DNA from: Polychytrium aggregatum
Lineage: Eukaryota; Chytridiomycota; Chytridiomycetes; Polychytriales
Assembly: GCF_025602895.1 (NCBI RefSeq)
Contig: NW_026516278.1
Span: forward strand, 1-64,000
DNA: 64,000 nucleotides
Direction: 5' to 3'
Shown here: positions 11,011 to 24,146 of the stretch, one piece after another
Layout: the number at the start of each line of letters is the position of its first letter
How positions within the stretch are numbered: the stretch's first letter is position 1
Program-made: the position numbers and the translations under genes
Notes under the pieces: generated by a model
Told to the model about the DNA's origin: nothing
Databases searched by the model: none
The model's input: only the letters and a program-made list of their open reading frames with translations

Positions 11011-14000
11011 ATGGCGGGATCCGCACCTCCACAAATGTACGTCCGCTGGGCTGCCTGTGCCAGGGTCTCGCCCGTCGCTGACCGCCGCACTGGACTCGAA
11101 CCGGACCCAAGCTGGATGTGGCCCTCGCAGCATGACTCTCGCACGCTGCCCTCTGGCCTTTGCCCTCTGCATCCCCGCCAGCCCAGAGACTGCCCGCATA
11201 CTGCCCGCATACTGATGCTGAGTTTGTATGCTTCCCGATGGCAGATCACGAAGAAAGCTGTTCGACAGCCTCGGCAGCGTCGCCGACGACTTCCGGTTTG
11301 ATCAGACCACCAGCGATCTCTTCCAAAGGCACGCTACCGAGCTGCAGCAGCTCCTTGATTTCTACAACCCATGCACCGACGATACGCGCAAGCAGTTCAA
11401 GGGCAAGAAGATCGAGTTCCGGGATCCAAAAGAGGAGAGCTTTGTCCTCAAGCTCTCGGCGCTCTGGGGCCTGGACGAAATCAAGAGCTTTGAGATTCAT
11501 CGTAGCTTTATGAAGTACGAGATCCGGACGACCATCTCCATCATCCAGAATCCCAACTTTGACTTTTCGTTTGGCAGTGAGGAGCTCGTGGACGCCGCCA
11601 CGCATTTTTACTTTGAAGAACGGTGCTACACCTTGCGGACCATCAGTGCTCTCCTGCGCATCGCTTCGGGCGACAGCGACCTGGCCCTGGACCTGGTGCG
11701 CCAGATCATCGGCCCTCCCGACCAGGTCCATGAGTCGGCCTTCGTACAGAGCCTGCTGAAGCAGCTGGAGTGGTCTTTCACAGCACGCATCCCCTCCCAC
11801 ATCGAGGGCTCTGGCTCGCGCAAGTATGTCTGGGCCAAGCAGTATCTGCACGAGCAGCGCGGCCTCCTCGAGATCCTGTTCTTGGTCTTTTACGATCCAG
11901 CAATCGCCACCTGCCCCCCCAAGTTTGTCTGCCAACTCGTCAAGCTCTTTGCAAAGTGCCGCTTTGGCAAAGAACAGCCCAACGCCGTGCTCTTTGACGA
12001 CGAGGCCCACGCCATCTGGGACCACGTTGCACACTTGGCGGTTTTGATCTCCATCATGATCCTTGATCTCGGCACCCTCGTTGGCTTTCGCGGCAATCTC
12101 CCAGATGCCCCTGATGGCGAAAGCCTGCTTCAAAGCCCCGAATGCATTGCCGATCTGACCCGTTTCTTGATCGAGTACGAGACCGAGTCTCTGGGCGACA
12201 CTGCCGAGGTGTACGGGCCCGTTTTGATGGCGTTCTCGTCGTTCTGGGCACGTTTATCGTTTGCGCTTGAAGAATATTGTCCGGACGCCTATGGAGGATT
12301 GCTCGACTCCATCATCCTCAGCGACCGACAGCGCAGCATCCCCAGGGACAAGATCTCGGCCCTGCTGATGCAGCGGGCGTATAGCAGCCAGCTGCACGCC
12401 GTCAAGTACATCAACCACTCGCTCAAGATGTCAATCTGCTACTCATCCGAGGACCACAGCACCGATGGATACAAAAGTGTCCTCAAAGAACTCTTTGTTC
12501 TCTTTTCGGCATGCTATCCGGTCCAGAACTTGCCTGATTTCGATCTCCTGATCGAAACCGTCTCGCTCATTTACTCGGGATTCACGGATATATGCACGCA
12601 GTTCTGGGAAGTCCACGTCTTTGATGAAGATACCCGCCATCTTTATGACGCCGTCTCGTCCCGCTTTCCCGTCAATGCGCTTCCTTTCCTCCAGCTGGTG
12701 AACTCGTTGGTGGCATCGCCTGAGCACGCCTACAACGTCTTTGACGAGCTGCAGCATATGTCTAGGTTCACGGAGGTGGCCGACGCCACCCTCTTCGTCG
12801 GCCAGGACCTTAACCAGATCATCACCAAGACTGGCGACCTGGACACCAGCGAGAAAGGATACCCGCTCTATCTGACAAAATACGCTCACGATGTGGCCCC
12901 CGAGTCACAGGGCCGGCGGGTCTCGCCCGCGAACCAGACGCCGCTGGTGATCCAGTGGGCTGCAAACTACTCGGCATGGCTGTTCTTCATCGATGTGATT
13001 GTCCGCTTTCTCAACACCCCAGCCTCGCTGCACAGCGACGATCAGGTTCAGGTGATCGTCGCCATCGTCAAGCTTTTGTGCACTGTCCTCAAGCACCTCG
13101 AGCAAGCCCCGAACGACCAGACCGCGGTCATTGAGCATCTCCTCGAGTACCGCGCACCGGTCACGATGGGTGCCGAATCCCGTCAAGTGTTCAGGATGCG
13201 CGGATCGGATCTGGTCGCGATGGCCTGCAGCCTCATCCGCTACGCCGGAGCCATGTCCAAGCCAGCCAAGGAGCTGATTTCCAACTCATTCGCGCTCCTA
13301 GCCATTCTCCTGCCAATCTTTCCCGAGGATGTCTGGCGCCATCTGAACCAGCAGGCCCTGCTCCCGCGTTCGCTTGCCAAGGGCGATCGCCTGGCCACGG
13401 GCGCTGGCTCTCCTCCAAACTTTATGCAACAAGTGCTGCTGCCTTTGGAGAAGGCCGCAGGCTCGTACCCGACCACGCTCAACTTCCTGCAGCTCGTCGA
13501 GAGCTTGCTGCTTGAGGCCCAGTCGCACCCACTTGTTGTCCCCGAAGTCATCAAGATCAAGGCCGACGTGCTGCTCTCGGCTATCAAGTACATCCACGGA
13601 GAGATATTTGCGTCCTACAGCTCATGGCGATATGTCAAGGTTCTGCAAAAGTATCAGATCGGGCTCTCCATCACCCGCATCTTCCACCTGATTCTCCAAG
13701 ACACCACAACTGTGGCCTCTGCATGCGAGGGCCTGGTTCAAGCGCCAGAGACAAAGCACCGTCCCGAGGTCTATCTCGGGGTCTTGCAAGAGTACCTGAT
13801 CCAGACCTTCCTGGATCACGGCAGTGCCCACCACTTTGGCTCGAACTCGTACCTGGTCAACCCCCTGCTCGACATCATTGCCCTTGGGTATCAGTATCCT
13901 GAAGATCTGATGCGACGTAGCCGCATGGCTGAGTACTCGGTGGTGGAACAGTCCATCGCCGAGGCTCTTTCGGTCTGCGAAATCCTCCTGAAGGTTCGCA

Positions 14001-17000
14001 TCAAGGCATCGGCCAAGGACGGCCGCATCGGCGGCGACAGGCGCTCGTTCCTCGAGCACGCTTTATTGGACAGGCATGTCTGGTCCGATAAGGAGACCTC
14101 GGAACTCGTGTGTGTTCTGGCATCGTACATTCACTATGACTACTCGATCACAATTCCGCTTCTTGCAACCAAGGTAGGCGGCTGTTGTTTAGGAGGCGGA
14201 CCAGGCAGCAATTCGGCTCATCGTTAGCGGCACTAACGCAGTTCTGCACACATACACGCACTTCCTCGCCCTGGTCGACAGATCCTTACGCTGCTCTGTG
14301 CGATCGCATCGGACTGGGAGCCCCGTCCCCCTTCGTTCGGTAGCTACTTTGGAGACCACGCTCAGATCATCGTCAACGCCTTCCTGGAAAACCTTGAGGA
14401 TGACATCGTGCCCAAAGCCGAGCTCCAGCGCTCCATCTTTGACTTTATCACTGGGGTCGTCCAGACGCAGCCCGGCCTCACAACACTGTTCCTCAAAGGC
14501 GATCATCGAGGCGCGCCTGGCTCGAACGAGCCCGCAGACAAGCTTGCCCCCAAGCCCATCCTCAAGCAAACCATCCGGGTCGACGAAGCCGTGTCGATTG
14601 CCAAGCCGTTGTTGTACCTGCTCAAGAACTGGCAATTCAACATGGAGCACAAGCCGTCACTGCTGCCCTCGCTCATGCGGCTGCTGGATGTCCTATGGCT
14701 CAACGCCCCGGATTTCGAAGCTCTGCTCAAGCTGCTCCGACCCAACCCCGAGTTCTGGCAGTCTCTCTTTGGCATCCTCGAATCTGACCTGGACACGGCT
14801 GAACGCGTGGAGATGCTCGATATTCCAAGCATCAGCGACAGCGACCGAGTCAATATCAAGTGCTGTGCTCAGGTCGTCAAATCGCATGTGCTTCGACTGC
14901 TGGCTTCGGAGATCTATTTTGGAACGACCCTGCGGAAAAAGACCGCCGGTTCGGGACCGGCCGACGCAAGGGATGTACCGCCGACAACGCTCAACAAGGA
15001 AGTGCTGAACATTCTCAAAAACTCGGTGATGAAGAACATCACCACCTTCCAGATGGGCTTGTCGCATGACCCGCAACCTTACCTGGCATCCCTCCACATT
15101 CTTGAGGAGGGCTTCAAGCGTCGACAGGCCGAGCTCGGCTTTGAACGCTGCCTGCGCTTCCAGGACTTCAAGGTGCTCACCTGGAGCGATCTCTTTGACG
15201 CAGGCCGGAACTTTGGCAGCTCGTACGTCTACGATATCGAGATTTTCAAGATGAAGTTTGATAGCCTCTCGCCCAACGACGAGCACGGTTTGATCCTGAC
15301 GACATCGCTCATCAACCAGGTCTGGTCCCAGGCCGACGCTGAGACGATCCTGTTTGGCTCGTGGAAGTTCCTGATCGATGTGCTGTGCACCAGCCATGCA
15401 TCCTGGGTCTGGACTGCAGCATCACTGCAGAGCACGACGGGCATACAGGAGTTTCCTCTGGAGGTTTTGATCCAGCGGGCCACGGCCGAACTCCAGAGCC
15501 AGGTTGAGCGCTCAGAGGCCATCTATGCTACCCACCGCTACAACCTGGGGCAGCTTGTGCTGTTCCTGACCCAGACCTGGGTCTCGGGTCTGGGAGAGAA
15601 GCTCTGTGCCGGAATCGGCCGCGACGACAACGGCGCACTGTATTTGAAGAAGACAATCAGCCTTGTCGCGCAGATGAGCGACTGCATCAACAACAGCGCC
15701 AACCGCATGCTCGACCAACACGGCCGGTTCCTGGAGCAAACCTTCCACACACCCGTGGCGGCTGCGCTGCTCGTCACCCTCCGACAGCTCTCGAGCAAGA
15801 AAAGCGCCATTCCGCGCGAGTCGCTCCAGATCCTGGGCGAAACCGTCACGGGTCTGTTTGCGCTGGTGTCGGACGGCGTCGCCAGTTTGCTGATGGTATA
15901 TCTGCAAGAGGACCTCTCGGCCTTTTGCAACGATGCCCTCTCGGTGTTCCTATCATGCCTTGTGGAGCTGGTCCGCTACGACACCCAGAGCCGCCAGCAG
16001 AGCGGCTATTCGTCTCGGGGACTCGAGTTCTTTGTCAAACACCAAACCATTCCTCTACTGCTGCGGTCGTTCTGCAAGTCTATGGCCGTTCCGACCGACC
16101 AACGACCAGTTCACGGCGAGCTCTTCCTGAAGGCACTGCTTGGGCTCGCCGAGCCACGGTCCGTGGCCGAGCAGCTGGCGTCGGAAGGCATCATTGGAGC
16201 CCTGACGAACAACAACTTCACATCCGCCCTTACGAACGTCAACTCCCAAACACCCAGCCACGGATTTGTACCGGTGTACGTCGCTCACGGACACGAGCGG
16301 AACCCATGGCATCAGATCTGGTGCATGATGATCCAGGTCACGAATCGACTACTAAGACACCTGGCCTCGAGCCAGCAGTTTGTGCAGGGCGTGATGAGCT
16401 TTGTCCTGCTCTACTGGGGCCCGATCTCGTATGCCCTGGACTTGAGCGAGACCAGTTTCCGAAAGGACCAAACCATTGCGCTTGGATGGATGGAAGAAGT
16501 TGAGCGAATCACCGAGCTCTTCTATCTGCTCACAACTCCGTGGACAGTGATGGCCGACGAGCGCCAAGCACACGAAGCGCACGGAGCGCACGGAGCACAC
16601 GGAAACAAGAAGCGGGGGACAGCATACAACCAATATGTCATCAACTGGACGGCATTCGAGGCCTATCGCGTGCTTGCCGTGCAAATCCTCAAGACTATCA
16701 CCTTCCTCTTCACGCACCCGAACCATTTTGCCAAGCGAATCCAGCACGAGCGCGCTGGTCGGGACGACAGCGAGCCGCTGAGCCAGTCCATGTTCGCTGC
16801 CGGCTCTATCCAATCTGCAGTGGCCGAGGCTGCCCGCCCTGCGCGTGCGACCCGCCGAACCGAGAGCCTGGAAGAGTGTCTTTCGACGGTGCTGCAAATT
16901 GTCCGCAACCTCGTCGCACATCTGCGTGTCGTGACCGATGCCGACAGAACCATTCTCGACCCGCGCAAGCGCACCAACCCTGACACCACCCTGATCGACG

Positions 17001-17527
17001 ACTTTGTGACGGGGCTCAACCAGAACGAGCGGCCGTACACGCTGCTCTTTGACATCATCGAGTTTATGATTGACTTGGTCAAGAACCTGATGGAAAATAC
17101 CGGGCAGAGCCAGCGGCTTGACGCCGACGCTGGACGAGCAGCGCCGCTTGAGGTTGTGAAGCAGCTCGTGGCTGCTCAACCCAAGAAACATGGCCGGAAT
17201 CTGGTTTTGACGATCGAGGCCTGTCTGTTTTTGATAGTGAGCCAGCTAGCCAACCTGCTGGCCGATCCCGATATCGAGATGGCTGCCAAGAAAGACGTCT
17301 ACCGCGACACGGCGCACGATCTCGCCACGATCTTTGCAAGTGTCCAGCAACGGCTCAAGGATGCCAAGTCGCCGGGCGGCCGAAGCCCCTCGGCGTGGTG
17401 GCCGGAGGAATCGCAAGCACGCACCTCGGAGATTGTCAAGTTCCTGGAAGGCTTTGTCCGGCAACTCAACTCGATCGGGCAGAGCATCCCGCGCCGCACC
17501 GACAGTCATGTGTTTGACCTGCTGTGA
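11011..17527 (+). CDS. NUP192: Inner-ring scaffold nucleoporin Nup192/Nup205
   Basis: Three exons: 11011-11036, 11245-14173 and 14282-17527; 2,066 residues, close to human NUP205 (about 2,010). The 26-nt first exon gives MAGSAPPQI. The N-terminus has LFDSLGSVADDFRFDQ and KIEFRDPKEESFVLKLSALW. The rest is alpha-helical solenoid without FG repeats, with FVQGVMSFVLLYWGPISYAL near residue 1690. It belongs to the inner ring of the nuclear pore complex with Nup93 and Nup188. Both introns splice in phase; the second (14174-14281) ends GGTCGACAG. Near 16565-16600 a small A/H/G repeat (EAHGAHGAHG) breaks the helices. Nup188 is the closest alternative; length and the N-terminal match favour Nup192/205. 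Confidence 0.85.
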
Positions 17528-18427
17528 TCTGATCTGGGCAGCCGTCCGTTCTTTTGCAGCAGCAGTGGTCACTCAAGCCGGTGCGCATGGCCAGCGAGAC
17601 GGTGTTTTGCAGCCCGTGGCCAGCAAGCAAATATATGATTCGTATCCATTCATGCGGCAGCAGCTTGTGGGAGGGAAGCAGTGCTGCCGATATACCATTC
17701 GGCGCGGGGATGGAGGTTGGACACACGATCATGGCCTTGAAGGCGACCCGCACCGTCCCTCGCCCAACCTTGAGGTCGGCTGCCCCACACAATCGAGCTG
17801 TCCCCACCTACGGGACGATGCAAGGACGGCACTGCTGATCTCGGTGCGAGGCCAAGCGCCTTGCCACGCCTCCCGCCAGGCACGACCACACCAGGCGTGG
17901 CGCCGCGCCCGGAACAGGGGGCAGGGCGTCCGGGCCTGGCAGACGGGCAAACCATCGTCCACTTGCAGCCAATCACGCGGGCTGCGTCTGTCTGCCTCTG
18001 CCGCGCGATTGGCCCAAGCTTCGCCCGCCCCCTCGATGGTTTGAAAGTGGTTCCGTTGTTGTTCGCCGCCTGCGCCACCCGTGACCGCATCCACCGGCAT
18101 GTGATTGGCCCAAGCATCGCCGCTGCGCCACATTTGTTCTCCGCAGTTCCAAACCGGTTCGTCAGCAGCGCTGTGATTGGCTGCATTATTCTTGCGGATC
18201 TGGGCACAAGTCGCTCGTTGCCGACGCCGCCGACGCCGCGCACCGCCGCCATGCGGCCTCGTGGCGGCCTCGTGGCGGCATCCGGCGATTATATATTTTG
18301 GTCGAGCTGCTCCCCCCCCCGGATCCCGCCTGCAAGCAACCTCCCCTTTCTCTGCGAGCCCATCCAAGCTGTAAATGAACATTCCGTCACCCCGCATTCC
18401 CACTCCTATCTGCAAACAGTACAAGAC
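17528..18427 (+). promoter_or_regulatory. CCAAT-rich promoter of the 18.4 kb gene
   Basis: 900 bp without a supported gene. It carries four CCAAT/ATTGG boxes (17969, 18008, 18104, 18176). Two sit in near-identical 20-bp blocks, GATTGGCCCAAGC(T/A)TCGCC, 96 bp apart. TATATATTTT at 18290 lies about 130 bp before the ATG. This layout suggests NF-Y-type activation and strong regulated expression; that is inference. Confidence 0.65.
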
Positions 18428-19463
18428 ATGAAGTTCCTCTTCCAGGACGAACTCGTTGCCAGGGGCCAGGACCTGCCCCCGTGCTACTCCGACGACGCTG
18501 TCGCCGAGCCATGCTGGGACCCGCTGCAGCCTCTCCCTTTCACCTTCGAAGAAGAGATCCTGGCCCTGCCCTCGTATGTTCTCTCCAACCTCAGCCAGTG
18601 GGGCGTCGAGCCCGGCGTCAGCACGGCGCTCAGCTTTGGCTTCCGCGAGGACCAGGGTATGGTTCGCGTCTTCGTCTCCAACGCCGCGCACCCGCCGGTG
18701 CCGCCCAATTCCCGGGCAGCCTCGCCACAAGACCCCGCAAAGGCAAAGCCCGCGAGCCTTCTTGGATCGGTGCTTCACAAGATGAGCTCGCTTGTCCACA
18801 GCGCCTCTGTCGAGCCCCACGAGCACGTCGCCTTCGTGTGGAAGCCCTGTCGAAACGTTAGTATCCCCCGGCTTTGCCGTGCATTTTCCGTCTGCAACAT
18901 CGCTGGAGCTCGTCTCGCTGCGTCACAGAGTTTCGGTGGCTCACCGCATTTTTATCATCTTGCTGTTGCTGCATCATGTCTCTGTCATATAGCTGCTGGC
19001 ACGTAGCCCCTCGGTCCTGTTCACCAGCCGACTCGGCGGGCCCGTCTCCCTGGTCATCACACCATATACCACCATACCTCTCGGCGATCACGCTCTCGAT
19101 GGCCACCCCAACGCCGTCCGCCGCACCATGAGCTCGCCATTTGCCATCGACCAACCCCAGATCCAGCTGGTCAAGCCCAAGATGTTCTCTCGACAGCACG
19201 ACTTTACCATCGACTCGGCCACATACTCCTGGAAAGTTTGCTGGAGGGGTGCGAAGCTCGTGCAGACCGTGGCGAATGCAAGTCATGTCGTGGCCATCGT
19301 GCACGCCGCTCCTTCGTTTTCAACGGGCCAGAAGATACTGAAGGGTTCCATCGATATCTTCGCGGCCGGCTTCCACATGGTCGATATCATCGTTGCGTCC
19401 GCCATGTGCACCGTGGTTGAAGACTCCCTCTTTTGTGTCGCCGCTCCCGAAACCTGCTACTGA
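18428..19463 (+). CDS. Uncharacterised two-exon protein, 299 aa
   Basis: Exon 1 is 18428-18856 and exon 2 is 18993-19463. The splice is phase 0 (KPCRN|LLARSPSVLFTSRLGG) with acceptor CATATAG. I do not recognise it. The N-terminal half is acidic with a Pro/Ala linker. The C-terminal half alternates predicted strands (FTIDSATYSWKV, VVAIVHAAPSFSTGQKI) and ends with a hydrophobic helix (GFHMVDIIVASAMCTVVED). That strand-strand-helix ending recalls the tubby/LURP-one fold seen in many fungal proteins, a weak structural guess. No signal peptide or clear membrane anchor. The promoter upstream is the most elaborate in the window. Confidence 0.65.
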
Positions 19464-19867
19464 ATCCATCACTCATCCCCATGAACGCTCCTGGCGACTT
19501 GATGGACAAACCAGCGGGGCGACACAAGCCGATTTCCAAGAGTGGCCGAGAAATCCGCCGACCTCATGCTGGGCGTGGCGAATCGCCCCCTTCCCTTCCT
19601 TCTTTGAATCGCTGCGGTGCACGCGCTAGCATCCTTCCACTGCAACTCATACCCACTCATCATGTTCACCCTCGCTCGCGAGCTACGTTGGATGAGGTGC
19701 ATCAATAAATTGCGTGTTCAAAAAAGCGAGCCAGTCATATCCTTCCAAACGCAGAGTGTGTGAGAGCATGGAGGGCGATCGAGAGCGCACTGGGCGGCTC
19801 TGTCATAATTCAAAGATGCTGCAGCGATGCGGCGGCTCACTCAGAGCGCACATTGCACACACTCTCA
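19464..19867. other. Convergent 3' spacer
   Basis: 404 bp between the stop codons of the unknown gene (+) and the GH47 gene (-). AATAAA (minus TTTATT) at 19705 could serve as a poly(A) signal. No gene seen. Confidence 0.4.
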
Positions 19868-22800
19868 TCAGTTATCCTGCAAGTCATCGACAGGCCCGTC
19901 TCCAAGGCTATCGGCATCGTCGTTTGCTGGTTGCGGGTAGCTAGTTACGGCCTGCACATCGCCGGCGTCGCGGGGCGAGGTGGGAAGCGGGTCTTGTGTC
20001 AGAGCGTCATATCCGTAGGTCCGCCTCTCGAGACCCACAGCTTCGTCGTCCCCTTCCATAGCGCGATTCGCATGCGAGTATTCGCTGCTGGCCATTTCAA
20101 ACTGCGGGGCCGGGTAGCGCTGGGCCTCGCGCTGGGCCTCGCGCTGGGCCTCGCGCTGGCCATGTCTCTTGTCGTGCCGCTTGCCCGGACGATCGTGCTG
20201 GCGTCCCTTTCCGTGGCCAGGCTTGCTCTTGCCCCGATGGGCCTTGCCCTTTTGTCGGGGACGGCTTGATTTGTAATGGACTTTAGGCCCCTTGTGGTGC
20301 TTTGAGGGACTTGATTTACCACGAACGCTCGGGCGATTGGAAGTCGTGTCGTTATTCGCCGGGAAATTCAAGTAGTTCATGCGATACTCTTGGATCCGCC
20401 GATACTCGATGGCCTGGCGGAGCTTCGTGCGTCCCTCCAGGTACGGCTGGACATCGGCGACTTGTCCGACGGTGCGATTGTTCAACCAGATCGGCTCGCT
20501 ATCGCCATGGTGGATCAGGCCCCTGTGTGGCTCTGACGGGATCTTGATCATCTTGTAATCCGCATTTGTGTCTGGATTCCGCCTGCCGAAACCTCGGATC
20601 GAGAGCGGGTGTGCTTCGGTGTTGAAGACGTAGTTCTCCAGCGGAACAACGTCGTCGTCGCAGAAGAGCAGATAGAGGTACTTGAGGGTTTCCGCCAGGA
20701 AGAAGGACTGCTGCAAGTCATCGATCGCATCGACTTGGTATGGACTGTTGATGCCCTCCTCGAATTGGGTGACGATCTCGCGCACGGACTTCAGGCTGAA
20801 GTAGCCTGCTTCGGCTTTGGTGTACTTGTCGAGGTTCTTTGGATCCACAAATGCCCCCCCCCAGCAGGCGCAGTTGGTATCGTGTGCGACCGACAGCCAG
20901 AGCAGCCAGAAAGGTATGTGAAATGTGAATAAGACAATGTCCCATCGAGAGCCGATGCGTCGCAAATAGCCCTACAAGAGATTCTCCCTCTTGTCTCCCT
21001 TTGTCCAGCGCCGCGGAGCACAGTATCCCATACGCAATACAGCATATGGCGCACAGCGCATCGACTTGATGAGCGAATGCTACCCCTTTGCAGTGCGCCC
21101 CTCCCCACGAACTCGACTGAGCCGACACTTTCAGCTGCAGTGGTACTGGCTCTTCACGCACGGATGCGGACGTATCAATCAAGCTCAGCAGCAACTCCAT
21201 ACCTGCACGATTTCCCACCCCCACTCGCGATACATCGGGTCATGGGAAAAGCGCCACATGTAAAAGAGCGACTCGACGAGCTCCGGCCGTTGATAGTATC
21301 CGTTCGACATGCTCATCTCGAGATCCTCGGCGTTGACGCTATCGGGGGCGATACCCGACGGCGACATCTCGTAGGCTCGGTAGCAGGTTTCGGTGATGCG
21401 CTGGCCGGCATCGAGCTGGGTGGTCCAGTTTCCCTTGCGATGAGCGAGCGCCCCAATCGCAAACATGCCACCAGCAAAACACGACTATGGCACAAGGGTT
21501 GATGAATAAGAAGCTGTTCGGAGACCGTGTCGAAAGAAATGGGTATGCGATCGCAGACGGGGGGGGATAGCGGAGCCTACCAGGTGCTCAAACATGTTTG
21601 ATGTTGACCAGCGGGACGAATCGTTGCCCCAGCGTCTCTGATTCGAGATGTAGACTTGCTCGCTATCCGGTGTGACTCGAAGGAGCTGGTCCGTAAGATC
21701 TCTCGCCATGGCCAGATAGCGATCCCGATAAACTTCGTGGCCGGTCGACAGCCACAGCTTCAGTGCATATTCATAGAAAGAATCGCTCATGCCGGCGATT
21801 CCGTAGTATTCTGAGAAAGCACAAGGCAAAACGATTGAACGCATGTGAGGAACATGGGCTTGTTTCGTCCGAGGTGAATCTGCCCCTGGGCAGCAGCAGG
21901 CCGGCATCGCCGACCCGCCGCCAAAAGGCTGGGGCCAGCGATCGAGTGCGCTGGCCACGCATCAGACCTACCGTCTTGATATCGCAGCGTATCAGTGTAG
22001 TAATTCATAGGAAATAGCCCTTCGACTGGCCGAGTCGCGTTCTGCAGTTGTTCCCATGCAAACAGTGCTGCGTCTGCATAGCGACGGTCGCCGGTAAGAT
22101 CTGAGAGCTGAAGGAACTCGAGTTGGAGCGTGCCCGCCTCGGCCAGGTTCGAGATGGAAAATTCGTCGTGGGAGTCTGTCGCTTCGCCGCTGCAAGGCGT
22201 TGGCAGGCCGGTCAGTCGAACAAGACGAAGAGGAGCGAGCGATGGCAGAACGCAAGAAGCGCATCCCTGTCAGTGCCATGATCAGCACGTCCCAGCGCGA
22301 TCTTTTGCATCCCACCCGAGCCTGATGGATATCGTTGTGGTGAAGCCGTCCGGCCCTTGCCCGCGAGACGGCGTGAGCGGCTCCGTCAATATGATGTCTG
22401 CAGCCGAGACGGCATTGCGACCACGCACCTGATTAGATGGACCTTGTTGAACGGAAGTCCCGACGGGGTGTCGAAGGCCGGCAGCAGCCGATCGGCGAGA
22501 TCCATCGCCTTCTTCAGGAAGGCAGGGTCGCCCTCGAGCTCGTAGATGCTGAGCAAACCGCCCAGAATGCGGATGGTGGTTTCGAAGGTGCTCACAAAGA
22601 CAGGGATGTCGAAGCGGAGACCCTGAAGCGACAGCGCCTTGGCCTGCTGGAACTCGTCCGCCAGCCCCATGATGTAGAGAGTGTCCATGGCATCGACCGG
22701 GGTGGAGAAGAGCGAGTAGTTGCCATACCAATTCTTGAATGACTTTGTTTGGGGTCGCAGCTCGTCTTTGCCGGCGGCATAGAGCATGTATCCGTCCCAG

Positions 22801-23433
22801 GCATGCTTGGTCATCTAGGAGAAGTGAAAGAGCCAGGGTTCAGTGCCGGCGTTGTCAGCACCGCGAATGTAGGGGAAAGACATTCGGAGATTGAACGGAC
22901 AAGCCCGGAGGCGAGCGCAGGATGAGAGCGACGCTTTTGAGCGTGGTGTCGGCGTCGGCGTCGATACCGATGGAGAGGAAGTGCCCCCGTCCTGAATCGA
23001 CATGGCGGCAACGAGCACAGCACGAATGCGAGGCAGCTCGCCCCGCCCCTCTTTGCATCGGCCGATGAAGACCAGATCTGCGGCGCGATCAACTCACATT
23101 GCGGACAAACGCCATTTTTTCAGTGTCGTTGAAGCCTCGATCGGGACCGAGATACGGCGGCCACATATACCGCTGCGATGATTTGGTGCCGGCGGATGCT
23201 TGCCTCTGGCGAGAGCCTGACGGGCTGTTGGATGACGGAAACAGCACAGTCGAATAGGCATCGCCGAGAACCTCGGCCAGACCGGCGCGCGATGCCTCCA
23301 GAGAAAAGACTGGGCCCGAATGCGATCGCATCCGGAGGAAAGCGGCGATGGCAGCGAGGACCAGGACGGCGAGCAGCAGCCGCCGTCGTCCGGCAGAAAA
23401 CAGACGGGAGGCCCGGCCAGTAACAGGCAGCAT
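19868..23433 (-). CDS. Class I alpha-1,2-mannosidase (GH47), type II membrane protein
   Basis: Exons: 23433-23098, 22814-22429, 22189-21972, 21810-21581, 21484-21203, and a last exon to 19868. The N-terminus has a signal anchor, LLLAVLVLAAIAAFLRM (residues about 20-36). GH47 landmarks: KHAWDGYMLYAAGKDELRP, DAMDTLYIMGLADEF, STFETTIRILGGLLS, SISNLAEAGTLQLEF, MSDSFYEYALKLWL, FEHLSCFAGGM and ENYVFNTEAHPL. These enzymes trim ER/Golgi N-glycans with calcium. The ER (Mns1) versus Golgi type cannot be told here. The join to the last exon is odd: homology resumes at AFVDPKNLDKY with no AG before it (see findings). A basic, disordered tail of about 200 residues follows the catalytic core and includes three QREA repeats. 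Confidence 0.88.
20117..20159. repeat. 12-bp repeat coding REAQ units
   Basis: Three copies of a 12-bp unit plus a partial one, in frame in the GH47 tail. They give QREAQREAQREAQ on the minus strand. Confidence 0.85.
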
Positions 23434-24146
23434 GGCGTCGAGACGAGGCGGGCAGCGAGGGCTGTTGGGTTCCCAGCGCGAGCGATAAAGGACCAGGGCG
23501 GACGAGCGCTGCAACGATGCGTCGAGCAAGCAGAGCGGAGCCCCCGTCTGAAGGAAGAGATGCAGACCAGGGCGTTTCTGTCGGCAGGACAGGAGATCAG
23601 CAACGACGACGACGACGACGACGACGACGAAGCCAGGGCAATGCCGACAGAGGGAAACCTGGCGAATGGAACGCTGGTGCGCACACATGACGGTGGTGGG
23701 CCGACCCCATTGGCCACGCGGGGTACACCACTGTACGAGCGAGCGCGGGACAGGCGCGGGACAAGGGCGGGACGAAAGGCAAAAAGACGGGAAAGGCGTC
23801 GGTTGGACCAGGCGAGTCAGGCGACAGATCTGCTCGACGGCGATGCGAAACGCAACTCGTGGCGCTGTCGATATCTGGCCTGGATGCACATCCGATCCGA
23901 TCCATCCGATCCATCCGATCCATCCGATCCGCAACAGGACACCGGCCTGGCTCACCCCCGGACACGCTATCTGGCCAGGGCGGACGATGGATGGGTGTGT
24001 ATTCAGGACCCAGAAAGAAGCGACAGGCCTGGCTCGAGACTGGCATCCCGTTTGCTTCGGTCTTGTCAATGTGCATGTGCATGTGCATGGTCGAATGCAG
24101 GCAAGTGGATGGAATGCAATAGCTCGGCATCGGGAAGCCGCCTGGT
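23434..24146. other. Intergenic with microsatellites
   Basis: 713 bp between the GH47 start and the stop of the secreted hydrolase. It holds an (ACG)n tract of nine units (23603-23630) and four copies of CATCCGATC (23888-23931). Long open frames on both strands here are compositional and carry no motif. Confidence 0.5.
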
